Assembly: GCA_021817145.1 (NCBI GenBank)
Contig: JAKAVV010000017.1
Coordinates: 1-59,516, forward strand
DNA: 59,516 bases
Origin: a bacterium
GTDB taxonomy: Bacteria; Vulcanimicrobiota; JABDET01
Direction of reading: 5' to 3'
The number at the start of each line of letters is the position of its first letter. The stretch's first letter is position 1. Of the stretch, positions 42,697 to 51,261 are shown in pieces. Made by a program: the position numbers and the translations under genes. The notes beneath the pieces were generated by a model. That model was not told the DNA's origin, made no database searches, and saw nothing but the letters and a program-made list of their open reading frames with translations.

Positions 42697-43224
42697 TTAA
42701 GAAGAAGTTTCTTCCAAAACAATAGGGGAAACCGAGAATTTGTTCCCCCCTTCTTGAATCGCGATTTGAAGCCCTTTCTGGGCTACAAGTATCATCTCGT
42801 GCGCGGTTTTTGCATGTTTTAAGAAAGTGGAAATGCCAATATCTAAACCCATCTGAAATTCTGGAACTTTGTCATCTCCTTTAAAACGGTGATTTTCAAC
42901 CTCTTTCAGCAGCCTGCCTGCCGCTAATTTAGCCCCTTCTTCACCGGTTTCAGGGAGAAGAGCAAGAATCTGCTCCCCTTCATATCGGGCTACCAGATCA
43001 ATGTCTCTCAAAACCTTTCGGAAAATTGCTCCCAGCTGCTTTAAAAACGAATAATGAAGGCTGGTTTTCACGTAGGAATCGTTTTTAAAAAACTCATAAT
43101 TCGGCTGGGCTAAAAGAAGAGATAAATCTTTCTTATATCGTTTGACTCGGAGAACTTCTTGTTCAAGTTCCTGCAAGAAAAACTTCTGAGTCGCAAATCC
43201 TGTCAGTTTATCAATTTCAGGCAT
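42697..43224 (-). CDS. GGDEF-fold protein with a degenerate active site
   Basis: The 175-residue protein has the start of a diguanylate cyclase (DKLTGFATQKFFLQEL) and the right length and layout for a lone GGDEF domain, with RDIDLVARYEGEQILALLPET in place of RxGGDEF (residues 81-85 are YEGEQ). The missing Gly and Asp mean it should not make c-di-GMP, though it could bind a nucleotide or a partner. It follows the Hanks kinase after an 80-nt gap on the same strand and ends 17 nt before the WecA-like gene. Confidence 0.75.
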   Translation of the reverse strand: MPEIDKLTGFATQKFFLQELEQEVLRVKRYKKDLSLLLAQPNYEFFKNDSYVKTSLHYSFLKQLGAIFRKVLRDIDLVARYEGEQILALLPETGEEGAKLAAGRLLKEVENHRFKGDDKVPEFQMGLDIGISTFLKHAKTAHEMILVAQKGLQIAIQEGGNKFSVSPIVLEETSS

Positions 43225-43304
43225 GGCTTTTAATTACACGATTCTTCCCAGGCTTCTTAATTCCTTTGACATCGGAAAAATTTCCCGTTGATCTCTTCCC
43301 CTTC

Positions 43305-44465
43305 TCATTTGTTTCCGATAAATTTCGAAACAAACTGTTCCACATATCTTTTTCCTTTCTCCCAATCCTCTCTATTCCCTGGCGAAATCTCCCCCATAAA
43401 AGTTTTCGATAACAATCCTTCTTTAAAAGAAAAACGAATAACATTTTTAACTGGATCGGATTCAACCATTAAAACATAAGGAACCTGAACACCAAGAACA
43501 AATGAAAAAGAGCCTTGATTTTCAGGAAGAGATAAGGTCTGACATTCATTCATATAATCTTTCTGCACCTCTTGCAGCAAAGGGAAAAGAGAGGATGTAA
43601 AAAAAAGACGGCAGGATTCCTGGAATGAGTGTTCAGGGTTTTCAGGAACTTTTTCGGGTAAAAGGGTCTGCAGGGCTTCTTCAAATAATTCCGCGCTCTG
43701 GAAACGGTTTTCTGGTTCATAACTTAAAGCAGTTAAAAGGATCTCTGAAAACTCTTTGGAAAGACTCGAATTCAGGTCACAGGGGGGCAAAAAGTCAAAA
43801 CTGGATTCATCTGGTCTTTTTCCTGTTGAAATTTCATGGAGGGTGGCTCCTAAAGCGTACAAATCGGATCTGGAATCCACTTGATTGAGATACTGTTCAG
43901 GGGGAGCGTATCCAGCGGTTCCAATCATCATTCCCTGCTTCATGGTTCCCGCATTTGCGATTCCAAAATCAATCAGAAAAATTTTCCCATCCACCTTTCT
44001 TTCCATCAAATTCGAAGATTTAATATCTTTATGAATCACAGGGGCAGGTTTTCGAGTATGCAAATAATCCAGAATTCTGCAAACTTCAATCCCAATTCTA
44101 GCCACTTTCTCTTCAGACAAACCGATTCTCCCTGTTTCATTCAGGAAGCTCGAGAAATCTTTCCCCTCAATAAACTCCATAACAAAAAAAAACCCGCGAT
44201 TCTCTACAAAATGGTCTAAAATTTTTGGGATCTGCGGGTGGAAAAGGGATTTCAATACCCCCATTTCAGCCAGAAAATTTCCGATCCCTGTTTCTTTATC
44301 TTCTAAAGTTTCATAAACTGAAACCAGTTCTTTTACAGCCACGATTTTCCCACTTTCCAGGTCTATCGCCTGATAAGCGGCCCCCATTCCACCTCTTTTG
44401 AGCAAAACTGAAATTTTATACCTCCTGGACAAGATCGTTCCAGGTAAAAGGGGGTTAAAAGTCAT
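43305..44465 (-). CDS. Hanks-type serine/threonine protein kinase
   Basis: The 386-residue soluble kinase has a glycine loop (KRGGMGAAYQA), Lys45 in IVAVKEL, Glu67, the catalytic loop HKDIKSSN (Asp147; usually HRDIKPxN), IDFGIA (Asp166) and GYAPPEQY. After the kinase domain (about 1-265) comes a 120-residue tail with no named domain. No membrane helix or PASTA domain is seen. It overlaps a small helical protein by 11 nt and may be regulated by it. Confidence 0.9.
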   Translation of the reverse strand: MTFNPLLPGTILSRRYKISVLLKRGGMGAAYQAIDLESGKIVAVKELVSVYETLEDKETGIGNFLAEMGVLKSLFHPQIPKILDHFVENRGFFFVMEFIEGKDFSSFLNETGRIGLSEEKVARIGIEVCRILDYLHTRKPAPVIHKDIKSSNLMERKVDGKIFLIDFGIANAGTMKQGMMIGTAGYAPPEQYLNQVDSRSDLYALGATLHEISTGKRPDESSFDFLPPCDLNSSLSKEFSEILLTALSYEPENRFQSAELFEEALQTLLPEKVPENPEHSFQESCRLFFTSSLFPLLQEVQKDYMNECQTLSLPENQGSFSFVLGVQVPYVLMVESDPVKNVIRFSFKEGLLSKTFMGEISPGNREDWEKGKRYVEQFVSKFIGNK

Positions 44466-44808
44466 TATTTCTTATAAATTCATTCAACAAATCACAGCCC
44501 CATTTTGCCAGCCCAAGCCCCTGCCATAAAAGTTCCTCCTGGGGTTTTTCCTGATCCGCGATTTTGCGCGCTTTTTCGACTCCTTGCTCAAACAAGGCAA
44601 ACCCTTTTTCAGCTTTTATTATCTCCTTTTTCAACTTCGAATTCAATTCAGGGGGCAGCGAGATCGATTTAAACTCTTTCCAACCCATTCGTATAAACGT
44701 TAAAATTCGGTTAGCGGTTTCTTCAAAAACCCCTCTGCTGATCTTTCCTTTTAAATAAGCAGAACCAGCTTCAACCAGTTCATCATAATGGCCGTAGCAA
44801 GCATCCAT
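44455..44808 (-). CDS. Small helical protein upstream of the Hanks kinase
   Basis: This 117-residue protein is not recognised. It is predicted almost all helix (FEETANRILTFIRMGWKEFK, KKEIIKAEKGFALFEQGVEKARK), with no membrane segment. It overlaps the kinase gene by 11 nt and begins 3 nt after the NarL-type regulator stop, so it sits between two signalling genes. A regulatory or adaptor role for the kinase is plausible but unproven. Confidence 0.55.
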   Translation of the reverse strand: MDACYGHYDELVEAGSAYLKGKISRGVFEETANRILTFIRMGWKEFKSISLPPELNSKLKKEIIKAEKGFALFEQGVEKARKIADQEKPQEELLWQGLGLAKWGCDLLNEFIRNNDF

Positions 44809-44811
44809 AAA

Positions 44812-45474
44812 TTATTCAACCAGCCTGTTTCTCATGGCATAAGCCACTGCTTGAGCTCGATCATGAACATCTAATTTTTTATAAATTGCCCTTAAATGCG
44901 CCTTCACTGTTGTCTCTCCAACAATGAGAACATCCGCGATCTCTTTATTGGATCTTCCTTCAGCCACCAGTTTTAAGACATCCACTTCCCGATCCGAAAG
45001 CCCTCTCAAGCTGGATTTCAATCGAGTCTGTTCTGTTTCTTTAGACAAATGGGCAAACTGCTTTAATACTTTTTTGGCGAGCGCCGGCTGAATGAGAGAT
45101 TCCCCGGAATAGACGATCCGAATGGCGCGAATCAAATCGTCTTTTGAAATATCTTTTAAAACATAGCCGCTGGCTCCAGCTTTAATCGCTTCAAAAACAT
45201 ATTCATCTTCATTATACATTGAAAGAATCATGACTTCCACTTTTGGAAACTGCTCTTTAATCATTCGTGTCGCTTCTATTCCTGTAATTCCCGAAAGCCG
45301 AATATCCATTAAAATAATATCAGGATTCATTTTTTTTACCAGAGAAATCGCTTCCTCGCAGCTGGCTGCCTGACCCACCACATTCATGTCCTGTTCCAAC
45401 TCCAGCATTTCCGCAAATCCTTCCCGCACCAGAGTATGGTCATCCACCAGGAGGATTTTGATTTTTTCTTCCAT
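44812..45474 (-). CDS. NarL/FixJ-type response regulator
   Basis: From ATG 45474 the receiver domain begins directly (KIKILLVDDHTLVREGF; acidic pair 11-12, Asp57 in MDIRLSGITG) and a LuxR-type helix-turn-helix ends the protein (LSDREVDVLKLVAEGRSNKEIADVL, TVKAHLRAIYKKL). It would be phosphorylated by the hybrid sensor encoded just upstream (45522-47399). The frame also extends to ATG 45519, which is possible but adds 15 residues not typical of the family. Confidence 0.9.
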   Translation of the reverse strand: MEEKIKILLVDDHTLVREGFAEMLELEQDMNVVGQAASCEEAISLVKKMNPDIILMDIRLSGITGIEATRMIKEQFPKVEVMILSMYNEDEYVFEAIKAGASGYVLKDISKDDLIRAIRIVYSGESLIQPALAKKVLKQFAHLSKETEQTRLKSSLRGLSDREVDVLKLVAEGRSNKEIADVLIVGETTVKAHLRAIYKKLDVHDRAQAVAYAMRNRLVE

Positions 45475-45521
45475 GAAAGCAATATTCTCACTCCAAACTG
45501 CCATCCCTGCCAGAGGCATGG

Positions 45522-47399
45522 TCAGTCAGGGACCTCCACCAGAATAGAGGTTCCTCCACCTGGAATCCTCTCCATTTTAAATGTCCCCCCTAAAAGGGCG
45601 GATCTTTCTTTCATTCCTGTTATCCCGACAGACTCCCCTTTATGAATTCCCCCATCAGGGTCTTTCTGGATTCCTTCTTTCCCATTATCACTGATTTTAA
45701 GCTGTATCTTTCCATTTCCGCTCTTTAAACAGACCTCTGCTTTACTGGCATACGAATGTTTTTTTATGTTTGTGAGGGCTTCCTGAACAATTCGATAAAG
45801 AGCGGTTTCCAGAGCGGGAGATAATTTCTTTTTTTCCAGATAAACCTGAAAATCAACCTGAATTCGATTTTCTGCCTCGAATTTCTTGAGATAATGTTCA
45901 AGCGTTGTAATAAGACCTAGATCATCCAGTGTTGAAGGACGAAGGTTGAAAATAATCTGCCGAACTTCTTGAATGCTTTCAGAAATCTGTTTTTTCAATT
46001 CTTCCAGCTGAACCATTCCTTCTTCTTGAGCTCGAGTTAGAACAGCCTGACAGGTTTGTATTTTAGTATGCATGCTCACAAGAGATTGAGCAATAGAGTC
46101 ATGCAGTTCAGCAGAAATTCTTTTTCTTTCTTCCTCCTGAGCATTAATCACTTTAGAGAGCAGAGCTTCAATTTGCTTCCTGCTCTGAGTGGCGTCCTCA
46201 TATAACTTTGCATTTTCTATAGTGATGGCTGCTTGAGAAGCAAGGGTCGCTAAAAAAGTCAAATCTCCCTCTGATATCTCAATTTTCTGGCTAAATAAAA
46301 GCGCTGCAAAACCGAGCTTTTTCTCTTTTGTTGCCATGGGAACAAGAACAACATAAACCGCTGGAATATCACAGGCAACTCCGCTGACCAGAACTGGCTT
46401 CCCTGTTTTAAACGCCAATTCCTTCGCTGATCTCGAAGCTGTAAAAAGAGGCGCGTTTCCTCTGGACGCGCGCGCAGGGAAAATTCCGTTTTCATTCATG
46501 AAGATTAACCCGCTTTCAGCGTTAATCTGGTCCCCCATCCAGGTGAGCGCAGAAGAAAAAATAAGGTTTAAATCCATGACAGACCCCATTGTTTTTCCTG
46601 CTTCATACAGGGCATTCAACTCTTTTACTTTGGTGTGCAGCTCTTTAACCAGAGCCCTTGCCCTTTCTTCGCTGGCTTCTTTTTCTTCCAGCATGCCCCA
46701 CATAAATTCAGCGCCGTACCCTTTTAAAATTTCGAGATCAGGAGAAATCTCTCGGACTTTGTCAGGATCCAGTAAACCAGTTCCTGTTTGAATCAGGAGA
46801 TCCACATCAGGCAGATGGCAGAGATCATAAAGATCATGGAAAACAGGTATCTTTAATTCCCTGGCAAGGTTTAACATCGGATCCGTATGTTTCGTTTCAG
46901 CAACCCCTAGAATCTGAATTCTAGAATTTCCAAGAAGGGTTTGTAAAATAGCGGTTCCTCTTTCCCCTCCTCCAGCAATAGCCACTCGTGTGACAGGCAC
47001 GGATTCAAGAGGAAGATAAGGGGCTGCTCGAGATCTGGGTTTTAAAGTTCGGTTCACAACCTCCAAAAGGCGCATGGGATTAAAAGGCTTTGTAATATAA
47101 TCGCTGACTCCTAATTCCCACCCCTTTTTCTGGTCCTCTTTCTGCCCCATAGCTGTTAAAACAATGACTGGAATGTTCGAGGTGACAGGGTTTATTTTCA
47201 GGCGTTCCAGCACCTGCCATCCATTTTTTTTAGGCATTAACAAATCTAAAATAATTAAACAGGGTTGATGTTGAATCGCTTTTTCAAGAGCTTCTTCGCC
47301 ATCATAGGCAAGAATGGTTTGATAACCTTCTAACTCCAGACTGACCTGGATAACACGAACAATATTAGGGTTGTCATCTGCCACAAGAATTGACTTCAT
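45522..47399 (-). CDS. Hybrid sensor kinase: receiver, Rossmann-like, GAF, HisKA_3/HATPase
   Basis: Domains in order: an N-terminal receiver (Asp52 in LDLLMPKKNG; Lys104 in TKPF); a Rossmann-like domain (about 137-240) with AIAGGGERGTAILQTLL, where GxGxxG-like glycines suggest NAD(P) binding; a coiled coil; a GAF domain (about 275-430); then a NarX/NarQ-type kinase core with AELHDSIAQSL, NLRPSTLDDLGL and LKISDNG, GITGMKERSALLGG. It should phosphorylate the NarL-type regulator encoded 47 nt downstream. The Rossmann domain might sense NAD(H) or another dinucleotide, an unusual sensory input. A promoter sits at 47406-47434, spaced for a leaderless mRNA. Confidence 0.88.
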   Translation of the reverse strand: MKSILVADDNPNIVRVIQVSLELEGYQTILAYDGEEALEKAIQHQPCLIILDLLMPKKNGWQVLERLKINPVTSNIPVIVLTAMGQKEDQKKGWELGVSDYITKPFNPMRLLEVVNRTLKPRSRAAPYLPLESVPVTRVAIAGGGERGTAILQTLLGNSRIQILGVAETKHTDPMLNLARELKIPVFHDLYDLCHLPDVDLLIQTGTGLLDPDKVREISPDLEILKGYGAEFMWGMLEEKEASEERARALVKELHTKVKELNALYEAGKTMGSVMDLNLIFSSALTWMGDQINAESGLIFMNENGIFPARASRGNAPLFTASRSAKELAFKTGKPVLVSGVACDIPAVYVVLVPMATKEKKLGFAALLFSQKIEISEGDLTFLATLASQAAITIENAKLYEDATQSRKQIEALLSKVINAQEEERKRISAELHDSIAQSLVSMHTKIQTCQAVLTRAQEEGMVQLEELKKQISESIQEVRQIIFNLRPSTLDDLGLITTLEHYLKKFEAENRIQVDFQVYLEKKKLSPALETALYRIVQEALTNIKKHSYASKAEVCLKSGNGKIQLKISDNGKEGIQKDPDGGIHKGESVGITGMKERSALLGGTFKMERIPGGGTSILVEVPD

Positions 47400-47405
47400 G
47401 TCTCT

Positions 47406-47434
47406 ATCATAATAGAAAAAAAAAGAAAAAGCAA
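47406..47434 (-). promoter_or_regulatory. Promoter placed for a leaderless sensor-kinase mRNA
   Basis: On the minus strand TTGCTT (47434-47429) and TATGAT (47411-47406) are 17 nt apart, and the -10 element ends 6 nt before the ATG at 47399, which puts +1 on or next to that A. No ribosome site is seen. Confidence 0.5.
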
Positions 47435-47444
47435 GATCTTATTC

Positions 47445-50400
47445 GTGAGAGCAAAAAGGACTGTGGGTTTTAAAACGCAAATTTTAAGGGATATGGAGCG
47501 TCTAGAAGTTTTACAGCAGGGGGTCCTCTTAAATCCCAAAAATGCGGAAGCCCATTACCAACTGGCAGAAGCCCTTCTTCACCATGGGAGAATGGAAGAG
47601 GGAATGAAGCATTTCCAGGAGGCGCTAAAAATAGATCCTCGCCACATCCCTTCCCGATTTTCTTTAGGGGCTGTTTATCTCCGCTTGAACCGTATTCAGA
47701 ATGCAATCCAGGAATGGCAGGAAGTGGTGGCTGAATCCCCCAATTTTATGAGAGCCCATTACAATTTAGGACTGGCTTACGAAAAAATGGGCTTAAAAGA
47801 GCAGGCTTTAACTCACCTGCATATCGCCTTAAAAATTGTGCAGAATCAAGGAGATTCTGTTGGAGAAAACAGAATTGAACAAGAACTTGAGCGCCTGGAA
47901 AGAGGAGGAGAATTAGAAAAAAGAGTCCACAGCGATCCTCAAAACCTTGAAGCGCGATTCCAGTTAGGAACCATTTATTTCAGGCAGGGAAATCTTTCTC
48001 GAGCCATGGATGAATTCAAGGAAGTGCTGCGGTCAAATCCAAACCATATTGAAGCCACTTATCATCTTGGTTCAATTTATTACAAACAGGGAAAATTCCC
48101 TCTTGCTCTTGACAGTTTTAAAAAGACGCTTTCTCTGGATCCTGATTACAAAACCGCCTATCCTCAACTCGCTCTCTCTCTTTATCAATTAGGCCGCCTT
48201 GAAGAAGCTGCGGAAGTTTTTCACAAAGCGGTGGCTCTTGATCCTAAAGATGCTTATGGATATTACAATCTTGGAAGAGTTTACGCTCGGATGGGAAATC
48301 ATCAAGAAGCAATCCCGTATTTCCAGAAAAGCCTTGAGCTTAACCCACATGATTCTTACTGCCACAACAATTTAGGACTTTCCCTTTCCGCGACAGGAAT
48401 GATGGACGAAGCGATTCGTCATTTCCAGAAAGCGGTTGATTTAGATCCCAATGATGGAACAGCCCGGTATCACCTTGGCAGGGCTTTTGCGTCCATTAAA
48501 AACTTAGATCAAGCCATTATTGAGCTGGAAATGGCTTCAGAATTATCCTCTGAAATCCCTGAAATTCATCATGAATTAGGGAAGATTTATCATCAATTAG
48601 GAAATTTTCCAAAAGGATTAGAGCATTTTAGAAAAGCGATTGATCAAGATTCAGGGAATTCGAAGTTTTATTTTGATCTGGCTCTCCTTCTCACGGATGA
48701 AAAAAGATACGATCTGGCGCTGAGACAGTTAGAAAAGAGCTTAAAACTTCAGCCTGACGAAAAGCGCTTCCTGCTGAAACGCGCAGAAGTGTTCGGCAAA
48801 CTTAAAAATTGGAAATCAGCGCTGCAGGACGCAGAAGCGGTTTTGTCTCAAGATCCCAATTGTTTACCTGCTCTTATCGCAGTGGGACAGTGCGCTTATG
48901 AACAGAAAGATGCGGCAAAAGCTCTCGGCGCCCTTGAGAAAGCCATTTCTCTTGATCCAGAGAGTTCTCCCGCCCTCTTTCTTCTTGGAATTCTTTACCT
49001 GGAAAAAGGAGATCCAGAAAAAGCGATTCCCGCTTTTTTAACCTGTGTCAGAAAAAATCCAGAAAACTTTCAGGCTTATTTCAATTTAGGGAAAAGTTAT
49101 CAGGCAATTGAAGATTATGGCAGCGCCCTTCAATCTTTTGAGAAAACTCTTGTTTATCACAAACTCCATGCAGAAGCTCTTTTCTTCAAGGGATTGTGTT
49201 TAACTGAACTAAAAGAGTATCCTGCTGCTCTAAAATCACTCCTGAAAGCGGAAGAAGCGGGGATGGATTCAGCCCCTCTCTTTTATCAAATAGCAAAAGT
49301 TTATTTTCAAACAGGAAATTTCAAACAGGGAATTCAGCAGCTGGAAAAGGCGCTGCAGAAACAGCCCAACGATCCTTCTTATTCTCTGCTTATGGCTGAA
49401 TTCCAGTTAAAAACAGGGAATTATCAAGACTCTTATTCAACTCTTGACAAACTCGTAAAATCTCACCCTGAAGAAGCAGCAGCTTATTCTCTTTTAAGCA
49501 AAGTCGCTTTAACTCTTGACCAGTTTGAAAAAGCGGAAGAAGCAGCTCAAAAAACGGTCTCCCTTCGATCCCAAACCCCCTCTGTCTATTTTCAGCTAGC
49601 CGACGTTCAATTCAGAAGAAAAAAATGGAAAGAATGCATACAAAATCTTCAACAAGCTCTGGCTCTTCATGCATCGCAAAACAACCCTGAAAATCCAGGT
49701 CCTTATTACGAACTTCTCGGCTCAGCCTTAGAACAGGAGAAAGAGTATCGTAAAGCCATTGATGCTTTTCAGCAAACCATTAAACTAAACCCATTGATGG
49801 AAAATCGAGGAATCCTTGATTATCGGATTGGAGCCATTTATCTGACTCTCGGGAAAACAAAAGAAGCCTTGAGGGCTTTTCAGAAAGCTCTTGAAAACGG
49901 ATTGGATGATTCAATGCTTCATGAATCAATAGCCCAAGCCTTCATTCTCCAGGGAGAGTGGGAAAAAGCAAAAGAAACCTTGTCAAAAGCAAGTCGAATC
50001 CATTCGCTTCCTCTTTCATCCTCTACCCTCATGTTAAAAATTCTTGCGCGGCTAAACGCTTTAGAAGAAGCGGAAAGATTTTTCAAGGAAGCTTTAAGCA
50101 AATTGAATCAAGCCGAATCTTTCCATCAGAAAGCCGAATTGTACAAAGAAGCAGGGGAATTCTTTCACCAAAAAGGGGAGCTCGAAAAAGCGGAGGAATG
50201 GTTCAAAAAAGCCTTAGATTTGAAACCTAACGACCCCTACTTTTTAATGAATCTCGGTTCCGCGTTTTTAAGCGGCGGCAAAATCGCTGAAGCGATTCCA
50301 CTGCTTCGTTCCGCTGTTTCTCTTGACCCTGATCTTTTAAAAGCGCAGCTGCTTCTTGCGCGAGGATTGATCTCGTTGAAAAGCGATGAATCCGCTCTGC

Positions 50401-51203
50401 TTGTCCTTGAAGAAGCTCTAACCTCCTGCCCTTCTTCAGGAGAAGCCAACCATTTGAGAGGCCAGATCTTAACCCGTAAAGGACGATTTAGAGAGGCTGA
50501 AAAGTCTTTTGAAAAAGCTCTGCGGTTTTACCCCAATCAAGCCGAGGTTTATGTTGCTTTAGGGCAAAGTTATTTCGCAAGAGGAGAAGTTCAAAAAGCT
50601 CTGGAGAATTTTCAAAAAGCCGTTCAATCATCCCCTCAATTTCACTCAGCCTATTCTGAAACAGCTCGAGTTTATGCTGCTCAAGGAGATATAGAAACCG
50701 CTCTCCGATATTATGAGCAGGCAATTGAATTCAATCCTAAAGACGCCAATCTTCACTTCCAGATTGGGCTCCTGCTGTACCGCCAGAAAAGGGTAGATGA
50801 TGCCATTGAAGCGTATAAAAAAGCGGTCCAGCTTGACAAAGGATTTTTCCTTGCTCACACATACCTGGGGATAGCCTACGCAAATATTGACAAACTGGAA
50901 AGAGGAATTGAAGAATATAAAAAGGCTTTAACGATTAAACCAACAGATTTAATCACTCGATATAATTTGGCAGTGGCTTATACTCGCGCCAAAAAATTCA
51001 ATGAAGCTCTTGAAGAATGCCAGAAAGTAGTGGCTCTTGATCCTGATTACACAGAAGCCCATCAAGCTCTTGCTCTTCTTTATGAAAAAAAGGGGGAGAT
51101 AAAAGAAGCGATCTTTCACCTGGAAGAAGCTTTGAAAAAAATTGACAGTGGAGTCATGAAAGAGGATCTAGCGAAAAAACTTGATCGGCTGAAAAAAGCA
51201 TGA
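47445..51203 (+). CDS. Giant TPR protein (1252 residues, more than 30 repeats)
   Basis: Almost the whole protein consists of 34-residue tetratricopeptide repeats, easily seen in blocks such as AHYQLAEALLHHGRMEEGMKHFQEALKIDP and AYYNLGRVYARMGNHQEAIPYFQKSLELNP; one stretch near 135-155 is irregular. There is no signal peptide or membrane segment. It begins with GTG 47445; ATG 47493 is the other option and neither has a good ribosome site. It would be a long superhelical scaffold. It leads a three-gene run with two roadblock-type genes, which suggests a protein complex. Confidence 0.85.
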   Translation: MRAKRTVGFKTQILRDMERLEVLQQGVLLNPKNAEAHYQLAEALLHHGRMEEGMKHFQEALKIDPRHIPSRFSLGAVYLRLNRIQNAIQEWQEVVAESPNFMRAHYNLGLAYEKMGLKEQALTHLHIALKIVQNQGDSVGENRIEQELERLERGGELEKRVHSDPQNLEARFQLGTIYFRQGNLSRAMDEFKEVLRSNPNHIEATYHLGSIYYKQGKFPLALDSFKKTLSLDPDYKTAYPQLALSLYQLGRLEEAAEVFHKAVALDPKDAYGYYNLGRVYARMGNHQEAIPYFQKSLELNPHDSYCHNNLGLSLSATGMMDEAIRHFQKAVDLDPNDGTARYHLGRAFASIKNLDQAIIELEMASELSSEIPEIHHELGKIYHQLGNFPKGLEHFRKAIDQDSGNSKFYFDLALLLTDEKRYDLALRQLEKSLKLQPDEKRFLLKRAEVFGKLKNWKSALQDAEAVLSQDPNCLPALIAVGQCAYEQKDAAKALGALEKAISLDPESSPALFLLGILYLEKGDPEKAIPAFLTCVRKNPENFQAYFNLGKSYQAIEDYGSALQSFEKTLVYHKLHAEALFFKGLCLTELKEYPAALKSLLKAEEAGMDSAPLFYQIAKVYFQTGNFKQGIQQLEKALQKQPNDPSYSLLMAEFQLKTGNYQDSYSTLDKLVKSHPEEAAAYSLLSKVALTLDQFEKAEEAAQKTVSLRSQTPSVYFQLADVQFRRKKWKECIQNLQQALALHASQNNPENPGPYYELLGSALEQEKEYRKAIDAFQQTIKLNPLMENRGILDYRIGAIYLTLGKTKEALRAFQKALENGLDDSMLHESIAQAFILQGEWEKAKETLSKASRIHSLPLSSSTLMLKILARLNALEEAERFFKEALSKLNQAESFHQKAELYKEAGEFFHQKGELEKAEEWFKKALDLKPNDPYFLMNLGSAFLSGGKIAEAIPLLRSAVSLDPDLLKAQLLLARGLISLKSDESALLVLEEALTSCPSSGEANHLRGQILTRKGRFREAEKSFEKALRFYPNQAEVYVALGQSYFARGEVQKALENFQKAVQSSPQFHSAYSETARVYAAQGDIETALRYYEQAIEFNPKDANLHFQIGLLLYRQKRVDDAIEAYKKAVQLDKGFFLAHTYLGIAYANIDKLERGIEEYKKALTIKPTDLITRYNLAVAYTRAKKFNEALEECQKVVALDPDYTEAHQALALLYEKKGEIKEAIFHLEEALKKIDSGVMKEDLAKKLDRLKKA

Positions 51204-51261
51204 AAAGGGATGACAGCCTACCAGTGAGAATAGTAAAAGACATATTGGAAAAGAATTTAAT

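Noticed and set aside
43217-43465. Minus-strand 82-codon frame at the end of the Hanks kinase
   Set aside because: It overlaps the kinase tail in another frame and has no motif; the kinase frame is clearly the coding one.
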